Shown here: one piece after another, positions 45,205-58,159 of the stretch | Position numbering within the stretch: the stretch's first letter is position 1 | Layout: every line of letters begins with the position of its first letter | Assembly (NCBI GenBank): GCA_963920635.1 | Contig: OY987298.1 | Location: forward strand, 35,495,787 to 35,559,786 | DNA length: 64,000 bases | Reading direction: 5' to 3' | Origin: Pseudeuparius sepicola | Lineage: Eukaryota; Arthropoda; Insecta; Coleoptera; Anthribidae | Notes under the pieces: generated by a model | What the model was told of the DNA's origin: nothing | Seen by the model: only the letters and a program-made list of their open reading frames with translations | Databases searched by the model: none | Position numbers and translations under genes: made by a program

Positions 45205-47110
45205 AGTTACACTCCGCTACATTTTTAATTCCGTAAAATACTCAAAAATGTTGTCGAAGAAGTAGTAAGCTACCACCTAAAAACTACTTAAAGTAATGTA
45301 ACTACTTTTTATTAGTCTAACTACTTTTCAGTAATCTAACTACTTTTTGTTAATCCAACTACTTTCCAGTAATCTAATTAGCGAAAGGTGAAAGTCTTTG
45401 GTATGCGATATACCTGGCAGAAAAAGTCGTGAAAAAGGCAAACAAAAAAATTTAGGGAATGTCAAACTAACTCGACCTGCGTGGAGCGTGGATGTCAAAC
45501 CTCACCAAATTTCAGAATTTTATCTTCGCTCGTTCTGGGAATATTTAGAAAAAAACGTTTGCGAAACTGTCTATTTCTGGGGCTATAGCCCCCTTAGCAG
45601 GGCCGTATCTAGCGAAAATTTGGGGGGGGGGGTTCAGGATCGGCTCAAGTTTTTGTGGGGCTGGGTGCCGGATGAAAGTGCGGGGCCCCGGCAAGAAATT
45701 ATTTAACCCATAAAGAACAAATTTTTGAAAATTGATACGCCACTAGAATGGTATATTTTTTGCATGTCACTTTTAAAAAAGTAGGCCGGCCGATGAATTT
45801 AGATCACTTCAGTGACGTACTTACCTATATAGAAATAAATTTCGGGTGGGGAGGGACAATCTATGTGAATTTCATTCAAGCAAGTGCATTTAAAATAACT
45901 CTGTAAAATGCGCCGCAGGCGAAATTTTTTAGAAATGTTAAGGAAAATTACTTAATTAGTCTTAGAAAATCCCAATATCTTCAAATTTTCAAGCTGCAGT
46001 GAATATTTTCAAATTCTGAAATGTTTCGGCCCCACCCTTTTAAATACGCTACTGACTGGATAACCCTGTACACAGGACTCAGAGGCGCGGGGCCAGTTAA
46101 AACGCAGGCCGCGTACGCCGCACCGTTCGCACCCACCTTGAGCCGGCCCTGAAGGGGTTAGACCAGTAGCTGTTGAAATAGAAATAGCTTTAATGTTTAA
46201 AAACCTACTATTTTTAAATGGTTTTTAATAAAAAACTGAAACAGGTTTAAGTTGAAAAACATTAAAACTTCGAAAATATTAAATATTAATTATAATAATA
46301 GCTGAATATCCCTTTTCTACTTATTTGATTTGTCATTATTACGGATACATTCTTATACATTCTTCGCCTGGCCTGACGACACATTTAGAATTGCCAGCAG
46401 GTATCGTAAAAGATTTCTTCGCGCCTCTTGCCTAACTGAACATTTCATAAAAATAATAAATAAATCTTCAAATACAAATTAGTACTAATCTATTCATAAA
46501 AGATACTCTGGTTTTGTTGGTAGTTTTTGGGCAGGTTTCCATGCTCTACTGGAAAACTATATAGTTTAATAAATTATTACACTCACTGATGCTCGGGGAG
46601 CTCGTTCTAGTGGTGGTGCAAAAGCATATAAAATGGTGGTATTTCGGGGGGGGGGGGTTGAAACCCACAAAACCCCCTCTCAGATACGGCCCTGCCCCTT
46701 AGGACGCATTTTTGAGGCCATGTTTATAGGAACTTTTTTCATTTTTTCTGGTCGCAGAATGCGCTGGTAAATTATGGCAGGCTAATTTCAGGACACCCTG
46801 TATATCGCTGTGCTCATCACTCTACCAAAAATGTAGTGGTTAGGTTAGTTTATTATAAAACTTTTCTTTTTGGGTTTTTTGTTTTTTATTAATAGTCAGT
46901 AGTCAAATAAATGTACGTTTTTTTTTTCAAGTAGTTAAAAAAGTAGTTACCATTTTAACTACTAACTATTAAGTAGTTAGTAGTTAAACTACTTTTTAGG
47001 CCCGATAGTTAGATTATCAAGTAGTGAAACTACTTTTTTGTTGAAGTAGTTAGTAGTTGTACTCAACTACTTTTTAAAAGTAGTACAAGTAACATAAGTA
47101 AACAATAATT
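45205..47110. mobile_element. Possible element with AGTAGTTA subterminal repeats
   Basis: Both flanks of the inner hAT (45205-45385 and 46920-47105) are dense in AACTACTTTT/AAGTAGTTA motifs in opposing orientation, as in the subterminal regions of some hAT-type elements. Exact ends and a target duplication are not clear. It is split by the hAT at 45598-46694. Confidence 0.4.
45598..46694. mobile_element. 1,097-bp non-autonomous hAT, perfect 8-bp TSD
   Basis: The termini CAGGGCCGTATCT and AGATACGGCCCTG are exactly inverted. The 8-bp CCCCTTAG flanks both sides (45590-45597 and 46695-46702). G-runs and C-runs lie just inside both ends. No transposase remnant is recognised. Confidence 0.9.
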
Positions 47111-48844
47111 ACAAAAACCAGTTCATTTGTTTTTTCTATTTCCGTTTCATTTGATTGTGATTCTTTCTGCTATTTAGACGAACAATAATGGATTTCTCGT
47201 TACACAGTTTAGACAAAGTCTAGGGAATAGTATTGATATAAGTAGAGTTAACACTTAACTTGCATTTAAATTCTAATCTTTATATCGCCATCTATCTATT
47301 CGGGAAATTTCGAGGGCATATGCCGAATAGGATCTACTCATTTTATCCGACACCCGATATGAAATTCGAAATCCGTAACATAAAATTCTGAGTTAACCCC
47401 TGAGCACTCTCGTGCGCAGCATCGAAATAAGCACGGAATTAAGTTCTCGTAAGGCGGTATCGCCTAAACCTAATATATATGCCCAAGATCCCGTTCGATT
47501 TCCTTGAACCTTCTATATTTAGTAGGCTGAGTAGAAAATTAATGTTTGTATAGTACCTAAAGACGGTTCTTTTAACCTTGCCCTAAAGTATTTATATAAT
47601 CTATAATTGTCAAATCACGCCTTTTTGGGCATATTTCGTTTAATTCTAAATTTGTAGTTTCCCTTGATTTATAATAGGTACCTAGATATCATCTAAAATT
47701 CTGGCTCTTCTAAGACTAAAAGCGTTTTCATAGTCCCGCAGTATTTTTAAGTACCTAATCATTCGTGTGAAAATAAAGTTTTAAAAAGCCAGAATTTGGA
47801 ATGATACGTCACTAGATATGGTCAAAAACGTCTTTTGACAACTGATATACTATAAAATAGCCTTAAGCCATTGAGTAAGGCCTATTCATTTATTACTAGC
47901 TTAAGTTCATATTAATCAGTTCGTTTAAAAAATCAATTTTGAGTTTTTAAAACAATTCTTATAATATCGATTCTCACTCTCACGATACTCTTAGAAAATC
48001 GTGGTACCTACGCAGTGAGTGTAGGACAATAATTAGTAAACCACACAGATAAAGCTATTTGCTGTTAAGAAGCAATACTGTAAATTCACATTTTGACCAA
48101 CACTCTTATAGTCGTAGTAAGACCATTCGAAGTGGCCATCACAGCATTACTTGAAACACCGTAGTATTTCATAGGACGATATCTGGTAAATCCAAATATT
48201 ATGCTTCCTTTTGAATAACAAACATACAAAAATTAAATAAAAAAAATATATGTTTTGATATTGTACGTTCCACAAAATGTATCAAGCATGCTTTTTCCAT
48301 TCCTGCCTGAAAAAATCATTTTATACTACTACATTAGGTAGGTACACCCGGATTGTAATAGGAGCTCTGTGTGCATACCTAAAGAAGGTGCCCTACAGTG
48401 GACGCTAGGAATAGGGGAGTACCTAATAACGAATTCCTTTTGCGAACGAAGTTGCATTGTTCCTTGTAATCCTGACCGGGCTCTAGCACTAATAAGCACG
48501 ACGTAATTGTTCAGATATGCATTCTGTAAATTTGACTGATAATATGGAATCTGGGTGTTGGACTTCTCGTTCCGGTTACGTAAACAAACTAGGTATGTAG
48601 TCATAGTGCGGCAGGCATTTAAGCAAAACGTACATGGTGCGCGCACCTACGCAGTAATGAACGGTTTTCATTAGTCAGCGCCAACGATATATAGGAATAG
48701 ATACATTATACATTAATTACATTATCAAAGGCAACTTGTTTTGTTTCATGATTTTAAAAGGATGTTATTGTTGGCACATTGAAGGTTTCCAGTTTTTTCT
48801 CCGATTTAGGTTATTTCGTAAATATAAGTATCTCAAAGCATATA
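47111..48844. other. Unassigned AT-rich DNA
   Basis: No exon, RNA gene or repeat ends found. A 105-codon minus frame at 48329-48646 has no coding character. Confidence 0.3.
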
Positions 48845-49575
48845 CAATGCCCGCCAAAAAGTTGGAACCATATATGTTTTTTTTTATTTTTGGGCTAAGA
48901 TGAAACTACTCTGGGGCGATCATGTCAAAATGACATTTAATTAAATATTTAGCCAAAATACGCTTTATTTGTGATTTTATCGAAAAAAGTAATTTGAAAA
49001 ACTTGCTTGGAATTTTATTTTACCCAAATTGCCAAATTTTCGGAAAAAAATTCTGACGATAAATTTTTGATTTTTTGAAAAAATATAAAAATTGCACCTT
49101 GTTGGATGAGTTTTTCTTGAAACTAGCCGATTACGACCCAAAAAGGGTCCATAACTAAAAAATATCACGTTTGGATGATAGGCAAACAATTCTAAAGTCA
49201 AATATGGCACACCAAAATATATATGAAATTTATTAGTTTTTATATATGTATTTCTTAAAAATCAAAAATTTATCATTGTCAGAATTTTTGTCTGAAAATT
49301 TGCACATATAGGAAAAATAAAATTCCAAGCAACTTTTTCAAATAACTTATTATATTATAATAATTATATATTATATTATAATAACGCGTATTTTGGCCAT
49401 TTATTTAATTAAATGTCATTTTTGACAGGTGTGTTAAATGACGTCACGGCGTTTAATGATCTCATTTCGAATCTTTTTGGAAGCAGAGATGATCGCCCCA
49501 GAAAAGTTTCATGTTAGCCCAAAAAAATAAAAAATAAATCCCATATTATTATGGTTCCAACTTTGGCGGGCACAG
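48845..49575. mobile_element. Foldback element FB7
   Basis: The ends CAATGCCCGCCAAAAAGTTG and CAACTTTGGCGGGCACAG are inverted and TA-flanked. The arms pair further with GGGGCGATCATG against GATGATCGCCCC and AATGACATTTAATTAAAT against ATTTAATTAAATGTCATT. No protein. Confidence 0.85.
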
Positions 49576-50929
49576 TATACGACATACAATACAAGTCTAT
49601 CAAAAAACTATGTATTACAAAATAGGAAAGACTGAATTTAAGAATGCCAATGTAAACAAATTACCTCTTCTTCTTCTCCCCGACTCGTAGAAACAAAACA
49701 AGCCATGTTATTATTTGAATTACCGTGAGTTATCTATTCCTATAATAATATATGGTTGGTCAGCGCCGAACAACAGTACGGATTGCCGATAAGATAAGGT
49801 ACCTACTGATCAGGGATCGCACTACGTTTTGCTTTTGCTATCAATGCTCTCAATTGAAATCCGTGTATCTCCATATTTTAAATCATATTTGTATTAATTA
49901 AACTAGTTTGCATAAAAAATGCCGATTACCGATAAATCTCAAAGCTAAATCAACAAATTTTTAAATTATCTGTGCATTTCATTTTTGTATATTAAAAATC
50001 GCAATAGACTGAAGTGAGCAACTTTTTAAATTGTCAATCATGTAAAAGAAAAAGTCTACCTAAATAGGTACTAAAAATAATAAAAACTGAATTTTTTTCT
50101 ATTATCTATTGAGTTCCTGGATTGGGAGAGTTAGGTTACCTTTAAAGTTTTTGTATTTAGGTATACCTACCTATTGACATTACTATTATTTTTGTAATAA
50201 TTATTAAAATAAGTTACGGTTTTAATTGTTTGGCTTTGTTTGGATTACAGATTCTGGAACTCCCTGTACTGTCTGCGGCTGAATGAGAACATAATAAGAC
50301 ATAGGCACGAGTAGGTATTTCGGAGAGTATTAAAAAATATGATAGAATAATAAAATTATTCCATTCTCTTTCAATCATATCGTTAACATAATAGAAACGC
50401 CACAGCACTAAGGGAAAAAGAAAATTGCCCTTTGAGAGCCTGGAAAATGCTGGCGATATCCCCTCGCGACAACAAAACTGTTAAATTATTCAAAAGGTCT
50501 GGAACTAGGGCCCAATGGCCGTCTGGAACTAGGGCCCAATGGCCGTTGCCTCGGCTCAGCGCCTCTATAAGTTAAGTTATCAAGTACCTAAGCCATGTGA
50601 CACGTCAGTGGTCACTGACAATTCAGATTTTGATTAATATTTTTTGAGTAAAGAGTGGGTAATAATCTTCATAATAATCATTGTTCAAGTACTAAAAACG
50701 ATAATCAGTGACAAAATAGAAGAGGCAGAATGTAACGATACTAAAAAACAGTTGCGCTTTGAACAACTTACGAACTGACCAACGGTTTTGCAGACGGGTG
50801 CCCACCATACACCACTCTTATTTTCACACTGAGGAAATATTTGACATCATAATTTGACTTTCGTATAATTCGTGTTTCTTTCTAATCAAAAACCAGCAAA
50901 CCAGCTTATAAAAAAATAGACCTGTAGCG
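49576..50929. other. Unassigned DNA with a 22-bp tandem duplication
   Basis: GTCTGGAACTAGGGCCCAAT is present twice in tandem at 50499-50541. Otherwise nothing recognised. Confidence 0.35.
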
Positions 50930-51066
50930 TTGACTGGCGGTTCTCTGGCTCACCATGCGCTTCCCGGAGACAAAATACAATGCAAAATACATTGTTGACC
51001 ATAGGCGCCATCTACTTTTCAGAATATGAAGCTATAGCCGTGAAAAGTCTTATTAATACGTCAGTC
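50930..51066. repeat. Dispersed repeat, second copy
   Basis: Related to 24175-24362. The LINE 3' tail begins directly after it, suggesting the LINE inserted next to or into this repeat. Confidence 0.55.
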
Positions 51067-51069
51067 AAC

Positions 51070-53920
51070 GCCTATAATAATAATAATAATAATGGCCTTT
51101 TATTCAAGAGAAAAGGAAGAACGTTTACAATTTAAATTGTGATCTAAAGGCGAGGTTCAGTTTGGCCTTGCAGAATGCAAGACTTACTGTTCTTCCACCT
51201 AAGCACAAAAACATTAAATACATGTTAAAAAAAAATAATAAAAAACAACCCCATCGGCTACAATACCTCTCGTTTAAAGTTCTAAAATTATAATTTTTCC
51301 ATTCATTGTACCTATACCCTTACAAGGAAAAAAAAGATTGTGTGAATTTCAGAATTCTAACAAAACACAATATACATGTACCTAAAGCACTTGTCGTAAA
51401 TCGTAAAATGATATCCAGCATTCGAACAATTATTGTTATTCCTCAAGAAGCACACCTCAATGTCAAAACGGATTCAGATGATATCATTGTGTATCAAAGA
51501 GAAGATCAAAATATCTTTTTTTTTAATGTGTTTATTTTTGAATTTTTGATAGCCAAAGGTAACGAGTTAAAGATGGCCGGTACCTGGAAGGAGAACGAGC
51601 TTTGAAACAGTGACGTGGAATGCCAGGGGGTCGAAAGGGTACCTTTAAACCTAATATTTATATTATGCACATCGGTTCGAAAAGTGATCTTTCTTGCGAG
51701 ATAGGCCGGTTTTTGAAATTTGATTATTTTAAAAAATAAAGTTGCAAAGTGGAGCCTCCTACGGTTAGACATATTTAACCATTTACTGACTTTTAAAGTA
51801 TGACTTATGTGTTCAAATTTTCTTATTCCATGTATAAACCGAAGGCAAGAGTTTTGCAACCTTTGTATTCTTTGTGACTCAACTTTTCGTAAACAAGGTC
51901 CGTAAACAGTATCACAGAAATTCATGTGAGATAAAACCAGAGTTTCACACAGCATAGTTTTTGTTGTTTTGTCTAAAAAAGATTTGTTTAATAAGCATTT
52001 CGTAGGCATTTATTAATATGCTCCGTGAATCTTAGTTCAGAGTCAATTATAAGACCTAGGTTTTTTACATCTTCTTTTACCGGTATGGCGTCATTGCCAA
52101 TTTTTATAGAGGTGCTGAAATTTTCTAAAAATTGCTCCCTATCCACCTTCCTGTCAAAGACGATCAAGTTAGATTTGGAAGCATTCAGCTGCAAGCAGTG
52201 TTGTTTGGAAAGAGTGCTTAGTCTATGCAAGTCGTAATTCAAGGCTTGAACTGCTTGCAGACACTCTTCAGGATAAAACGACAGGTAAACCTGAGTGTCG
52301 TCAGCGTAATAGTGTTGTGCAGGATGCAAAAACCGATGAAAAATTAGAGATATATATAGAGAAAAGCAGTGGGGAAATCACAGATCCTTGCGGTACACCA
52401 GACGTTGTCTCCAAGGGCTCAGACATCCTCCCGTCATAAACCACACTTTGGGATCTTGTGCTAAGAAAACTTTGAATTAATGAAGTTGAACTATCAGACA
52501 AGCCAATGAAATTTAGAATAGCTAAAAGGACTGAGTGGTCAAGGGTGTCGAAGGCTTTACTATAATCTAGCAAAATCAATATTGACAATTTTTTATCGTC
52601 CAGTGCCAAGAGAATATCATCGGTAATATTCGCGAGGGCCGTTGCACAACTATAATGCTCTCTAAACCCTGACTGATTAACAGGAATAATGTTGTTAATT
52701 TGTACATGTTGCTTTAACTGACTTTCCATTGCCTTTTCTAAAATCTTTGACAAAGTGGGCAAAATACTGATGGGTCTTATGTGATCGAGTAAAGTTGGTT
52801 CCGAGATTTTGGGCAATGGAATAATTTTTGCCTTCTTCCACTGCTCCGGAAAAATTGAATTGGTTATACAAAAATTTATGAGGTGGGTGATGTAAGGCAG
52901 CAAGAAGGGAAGGCACAAATTTAGCGTTAAAATATTTATATTGTCAACACCAGTCGCTGTTGTTTTTATACTTTTAAAAAAGTTTAATACTTGTATTTCA
53001 GAAATAGTGACGAAATGTAAATTGGAATTAACAGATTCTTTTTTGTGTGTGTTATAGAAATTTATCCAGAAGCCGTCCGGCGAAGACTTTCTTATAGACT
53101 GTATGAAGTGTTGATTAATTTTATTTACGTCTGTTAAACTGCCTGGTAATTTTTGCGTTTTGTTTTTTCTCCTTAAATTTAACAGTTGTATTGCTGCCCA
53201 TCTATCCTGTTGGTTTTTCTTTAGTTGGCTGGAAAATATGCTTTTTTTTCCCGACGAACTGCAATGGTGACCTGATTTCTCATTTGTTTATAAAGGGCTA
53301 GGTCTGAAGCATCTTTGTACTTTAAGTATTTTTTATGATAACCGTCTCTGTCTTTGATCATGGCTTTAATTGGTGGTAATAACCAGGGTGCATATAGCTT
53401 AGTTATACGTATTTTTCTCCTTGGTGCGTGAATGTTAATTAAAACGTTAATATTTTCATTTAAAAAGTCAACTTTGCCATCTGCATTCCGAATATCAAAA
53501 ATATTTTTCCAGGGGATGGATTTTAGATCGGACTCAAAATGTTGAATATTTATATTTTTGAAATTTCTAACTGTTTTAAAAATTGTAGTTTTGCGTTTAG
53601 GCCTCAGATTAATTGTACAAGATAGCAACTGGTGATCACTTATTCCATCACTACTAGACGTTTGTACCGACCGTATTTCCTCGTCAATATCTGTCAAAAT
53701 TACCTCAATAAGTGTGACAGCCGACAGCCCTATCCGTTATTCTTGTGGGTTCATCTATTATTTGTTTCAAACCGAGTCCATTGAAAACTTCCAAAGCACA
53801 TTTGACACTGGATGAATTTATGTCAAACATATTAATGTTGAAATCACCAATACAGAATATCTTATTAACCGTAGGAAGAATCTCCGATTTCGATTTGGTT
53901 TTGCTTGCTACAGATTAAAG
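51070..53920 (-). pseudogene. LINE with endonuclease and reverse transcriptase, frameshifted
   Basis: Read from the right on the minus strand. 53870-53700 carries the endonuclease motif IGDFNIN and a downstream EVFNGLGLKQIIDEPTRIT. After a frameshift near 53700, SDGISDHQLLSC supplies the SDH catalytic motif (53697-53221). A linker follows to 52920. The reverse transcriptase follows (52918-52301): WKKAKIIPLPK, VNQSGFREHYSC, LLDYSKAFDTLDH, SGVPQGSVISPLLF. After a second frameshift near 52310 comes YYADDTQVY, with the catalytic YADD, and LQLNASKSNLIVF. A third shift near 52000 leads into the C-terminal domain (to 51506), with an HFATLFFKII segment. The 3' UTR ends in an (ATT)n tail at 51074-51093. 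Domain order fits CR1/Jockey-type LINEs. The 5' end is missing; the element is inactive but only lightly damaged. Confidence 0.8.
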
Positions 53921-54877
53921 GTTTCAAGATCCTTGCTGCGTACGAGTTGCTAGGAAACACATTTTCTCCCAACAATCACTTTCACATCCAGCAACGAAAC
54001 TAACAGGAGACCTCAAACATTTGACTATAGACCACAGAGATCGTATATATATGTCGTAGGCATCGGGGCGTAATACGTCATTTAGCTGTAAGCTGTAAGC
54101 TGTAATAAAATAACTATTAGGTACCTCGTTTGACTCAAATTATTCGTCATTTCAGGGATTGCCCTTGCCCTTGTCAGTCAAACAGAGTAATCGGTCGAAC
54201 CATTGAACGTTACAGCGTCTGACTGCCGTTTGTTCAGTCATTTGTTGAAAATTTGTAGAATTTGACTGAACAAACGGCAGCCAGACGCTGTAACGGCCGA
54301 TTACTCTGTTTGACTAACAAGGGCAAAGGCAATCCTTGAAATGACGCGAAATTTGAGTCAAACAAGGCAATAGTTATTTTATTACAGCTTTTGCCGGCAA
54401 TACGTGTAATGACTAGACATTCCGCCAAGGTCTACTATAAAGACAGGCCCTGGCGCACAAAAATCATGTGACCATCTTAGTCAGACGTTACATGTCATTT
54501 GTCACATAACTGAAAGCGGCAGCTTGGGTTTTGAGAAGTTTTCAATGTTTAAAGTGTTTTTAAACGCCTTAGTTTATATTTTAGAAACAAGTTTGTGTCT
54601 AGTGCGCGTGTGTCCTGGCGGAGGGGAACCGCCCAGGTGTTATTATGGCCTCTGGGTAAGTGGAATTCTCCCCCGAACCACAGAATAGGGAACCCGGAAT
54701 GGACTATTATGGACATGGGACAGTATTAGTATTGGACAGTGGAGCCTGAGACACAGAGGGGTGAACTGCTTACGGGAGATCCGCGAGTTCACACGGTCCG
54801 GGTGGCTGGAAGCCGTTCCCGTTGACCACGTTCGGGTTTGTGTATTTATTGTATTCACCATTCACCTTGTGCGAAAT
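53184..54877. repeat. Source copy of a 1,694-bp duplicated segment
   Basis: Nearly identical to 58732-60425 in direct orientation, including all LINE frameshifts. I noticed one substitution near 54282. It spans the LINE endonuclease half and the left part of the adjacent TIR element, so its borders do not coincide with any element's ends. Confidence 0.9.
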
Positions 54878-55554
54878 AAATCAGTGTTGTAACGTACTCG
54901 AGGATTTTCGTTGTCGACCCACGCCCTGATATGGTTTCTATTCGGTCTTTCACGCTATTTCGTAAAAAATAACCTAAATACCAAATATTGGGTCTGTTTA
55001 TATTATATTTATACATATTACAAAAGCCAGGAAGAAAGTGTCGCCATAACAAACATTTGTTTTGCCTCGGGATGAAAATTTCCGCCAAAAATGGATTAGT
55101 CAAATCCCAACTGAGATTTAATTTCTAAAAAAACCCTTAAGTATGTGTGGCTAACACATTTTCAAAAAAGTGAAACAATAATTAAAAGTGGACAAATGTG
55201 TTGTGGGAGGAAAATACCTATAGAGAATATCACCTAAGCTAAAGGAAGGTGATGTCCCAACAATTTTTGAGAATGTGCCAAAATATTGTGAGTGCAGTGC
55301 CGTTTAACTCTCAGCCTAAAACAGCTGAGGCAGGTTGAAATTTTTGAAAAAACAATTAGAGAAAGCTTGGATGCACAAAACCAATAATGTAATAGATGAA
55401 AGAAAACTTGCCAAATTGTTACGAAATTTGTTTTTTCTACTTATCTCCAAAGTTGGTCACGTGACTACGCGATTATGCGTTAGCGCCGTGGCCTGTCTTT
55501 ATCGTTGGCCTCGACATTCCGCGAAATGACGTATTACGCCCGATGCCTACGACA
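54052..55554. mobile_element. 1.5-kb TIR element
   Basis: TGTCGTAGGCATCGGGGCGT at the left and ACGCCCGATGCCTACGACA at the right are inverted, and pairing extends to AATACGTCATTT. TATA-type bases flank both ends. Inside are a nested palindromic MITE (54103-54388), a TATA box (ACTATAAAG, 54434), and ATGGCCTCTGG before GTAAGT at about 54643-54657, which looks like a first exon with start codon and donor. No transposase body remains. Confidence 0.65.
54103..54388. mobile_element. Palindromic MITE nested in the TIR element
   Basis: TGTAATAAAATAACTATT at the left and AATAGTTATTTTATTACA at the right, with long inner pairing (GACTGCCGTTTGTTCAGTCA against TGACTGAACAAACGGCAG). A second copy is at 59651-59936 through the segmental duplication. 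Confidence 0.8.
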
Positions 55555-56108
55555 TATACATAGAGTGCGGAAGAGTGTTTTTTATGCATAGGGTGCGCGG
55601 AAAATCAATGACCAAAAATGAATATATATTTTGGGGCCCATTACATCCGCGCATTTGTTGACTTATGGCCAAGAGTGCATGCGCAAGATCAGGGGAGAGA
55701 CGCCGATCAGCTTTGACGATGCCGATCGGCTCGTTAACGGGCGCAGTAAGGGATGCGTCTTTGTAAAGTTGTTTTTCTTCTAACTTATAACATTAATCTA
55801 GTAGCAGATATATTCGTTCTGCGAAGAGCATTTCGTAACTGTAGGCAGACATTTCGCGAAGCCTATACCGTAATATGACAACGTTGCAGTGGTTGCATTG
55901 CATAGGTGACCTCGAGACGGTAACTTGGACTGCTATACCTAAAGACCAGTACCGTTATTTCTAGGGCGGTGCGACCGGTGCCCCCGCACCGGGCGCATCA
56001 TGGTAGGGGCGCCGCCGGGCTGGGCTGGGCCGGGCCCACAAAATTCGACATTTTAACGACTTAATGCAAGTATCGAACATGGAAATTAACCTATACAATA
56101 TCCAGCCA
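55555..56108. other. GC-mixed unassigned DNA
   Basis: A C/G-rich patch at 55960-56040 (CCCCCGCACCGGGCGC) may be one end of an undetermined repeat. GCGAAGAGCATTTCGT and ATTTCGCGAAGC lie close together. No gene supported. Confidence 0.3.
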
Positions 56109-56295
56109 AGAAAGATTTTTTAGTAATTAAAAATAATAAATAATGTTTTAGTGGCATACCAGTTAAAAGATATCAATTAAAAAATGCAGTCCAGCGGGGA
56201 CTCGAACCCGGCACTCCTACTGTAGGCACTTACCTGATATGCCACTAAAATATCCTTTATTATTTATAATTACAGGTAATTAAAAAAATCTTTCT
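56109..56295. mobile_element. 187-bp MITE carrying a tRNA 3' fragment
   Basis: Inverted ends AGAAAGATTTTTTAGTAATT and AATTAAAAAAATCTTTCT, then TTTAGTGGCATACCAG against TGATATGCCACTAAA. The interior holds only the T-arm, 3' acceptor strand and part of the anticodon arm of the tRNA-like sequence found at 44.1-45.2 kb. Confidence 0.7.
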
Positions 56296-56812
56296 TTATC
56301 ATTTATTAATGTCTTGTAATACGGCTGTGTTGAGTAATAACGGGTTTGCAGCCAAAAAATATTTACTACACTTCTTTCAAATAACCCAGCTTTCGTTCAA
56401 TGTTATTCAAGACTATGTATTAAATGTAAATGATTCAAATAAAATGTTTAAAAGACATTTATATTAGGTTGAAGGGGGTATTAATTTCTAGGTTTATAAA
56501 ATGAAAATACAAATGTATTTTATTATTAGGTACTATTATTTGAATTTTTTACATTGAATACACATTTTTTAACCCAGAAGAAGTTCAAAATATTGAACGA
56601 AAGCTTGATTATTTGAAAGTAGTATATTAAATATATGGGGCTGCAAACCCGTTATTTTCAATTCTAAAATTTATCATTTATCTGTTGCATAGTCCAATAA
56701 ATATGTGCTCGGCTTATTATAGGGGTCGCAAAAAAATCCAAACAGGATTATTTTTTCAGGGTTGCTTGGGGACTGCCTCCTGAGTGTTCAACCAAAAGAT
56801 CAGACTATCTAT

Positions 56813-56957
56813 ACCTTTTCAACTTCAAATTGGGAATAATCAATTTCAAATTGGGAATAAACAACTTCAAATTGAGAATAGTCAACTTCAAATTGGGATT
56901 AAACAATTTCAAATTGGGAATATTCGATATTAAATTGAAAATCAATAACTTCATGAA
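56813..56957. repeat. AATTTGAAGTTG minisatellite, left array
   Basis: About seven units of 21 bp (TTCAAATTGGGAATAAACAAC and variants). The inverse array is at 58160-58349, and a short piece is duplicated at 60426-60488. In one frame it would read as NFKLGI repeats, which I take as a by-product of a 21-bp (7-codon) period. Confidence 0.85.
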
Positions 56958-57242
56958 ATAAAAACACTTATCAACAAGAACAACTCGATTTGTTAACTAA
57001 AGTTTATAATATTAAGAAAAATTTCGACTGCCTGGTAAGGTTCAAAAAGACTTAGCCAGAAATCTTAGAAAGAAGACAAAGACCAAATCATTTATCGCAA
57101 CTAAAGTTAGCTTATAGAAATTAGAAAGTATAAGCAGTGCAAAATAACATAAATATCAAATTAACTGTAGCGAGTTGCACCAGATTTATAGGAAATATAC
57201 ATAGATACATCTACCAGAAATATTAAATGATAGACAAGGATT

Positions 57243-58063
57243 AAATATTAGTGTGCAACATATGGGACTTTTTTTTATTAATTGCACAACCAAAATACAG
57301 ACATTGCCGAAAATTGTACGAGAGTAAAGTACCCTTATTTCAAAAAATTCAGCATAAGGTTGTTAAGAAAAGTGGTTTAGAATTGAAAGCTATGCCTAAA
57401 TACCAAAACATAGCCACCTATTTTTCGTCGATAATTAATTTCCAGTTTCTTAATAAACAATTAAAACAAAAATTTTGCACCTTAAATGACAGTTTTTTAA
57501 TATGCACATTATCATTACTAATGTTTTACCTTGTTCCGAAGAATTTTTGCGAAATTTTAAAGTTTTGTTTAATATCGTTGCAACAAACATGAAGTTTGTG
57601 ATTCCCTAAAAAATTAAAAATCTAAGTAAATTTTACAAATATGCTTGAATTTGAACAAAGTTATGCGAAATTGATTTAATTTTGATTTATTTATGAAATT
57701 GTCTAGGGTGAATATTAAGACAATTTTTTTTTAGAAAATTATGAATGTTTTTCAAAAAAAATTATTTGTTTCTTCTTAGGAGGCCATGTTTCGGTATTTA
57801 GGCTTTTAACTTCTAATTCTATATAGACAACTTTTCTCAATAACATTTTGCTAAATTTTCTGAAATAAGGGTAGGTACTTTGCTCTTGTACAACTTTTGT
57901 ATTTTTTGACCTACCCTGTACGCTGTTTGACTTGCAACCATTGTAAGTGCGCCTAGTATAATTATCGAACATGTACCTACCAACTTTCGGGAGTATTTGT
58001 ATTTTCGTTGTGTCAACTAATAAAAAAAAATCCCTTATGTTGCACACTTAAATGACCACACTG
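57243..58063. mobile_element. FB3 copy 2, left end truncated
   Basis: Matches 5321-6238 in ends and interior (GTGTGCAACATATGG; TGCAACCATTGTAAGTGCGC; TGACCACACTG), lacking the first 15-20 bp on the left. Confidence 0.7.
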
Positions 58064-58159
58064 TATTGCAAAAATATGATATTTTAAATTCAATAAGTAG
58101 GCACATATTGTGTGTTTATTTAGATATAAGTTATTAAAAATATTGTTTAATATGAAGTT

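Noticed and set aside
51306..51605. 99-codon plus-strand frame
   Set aside because: Antisense to the LINE C-terminus and 3' UTR.
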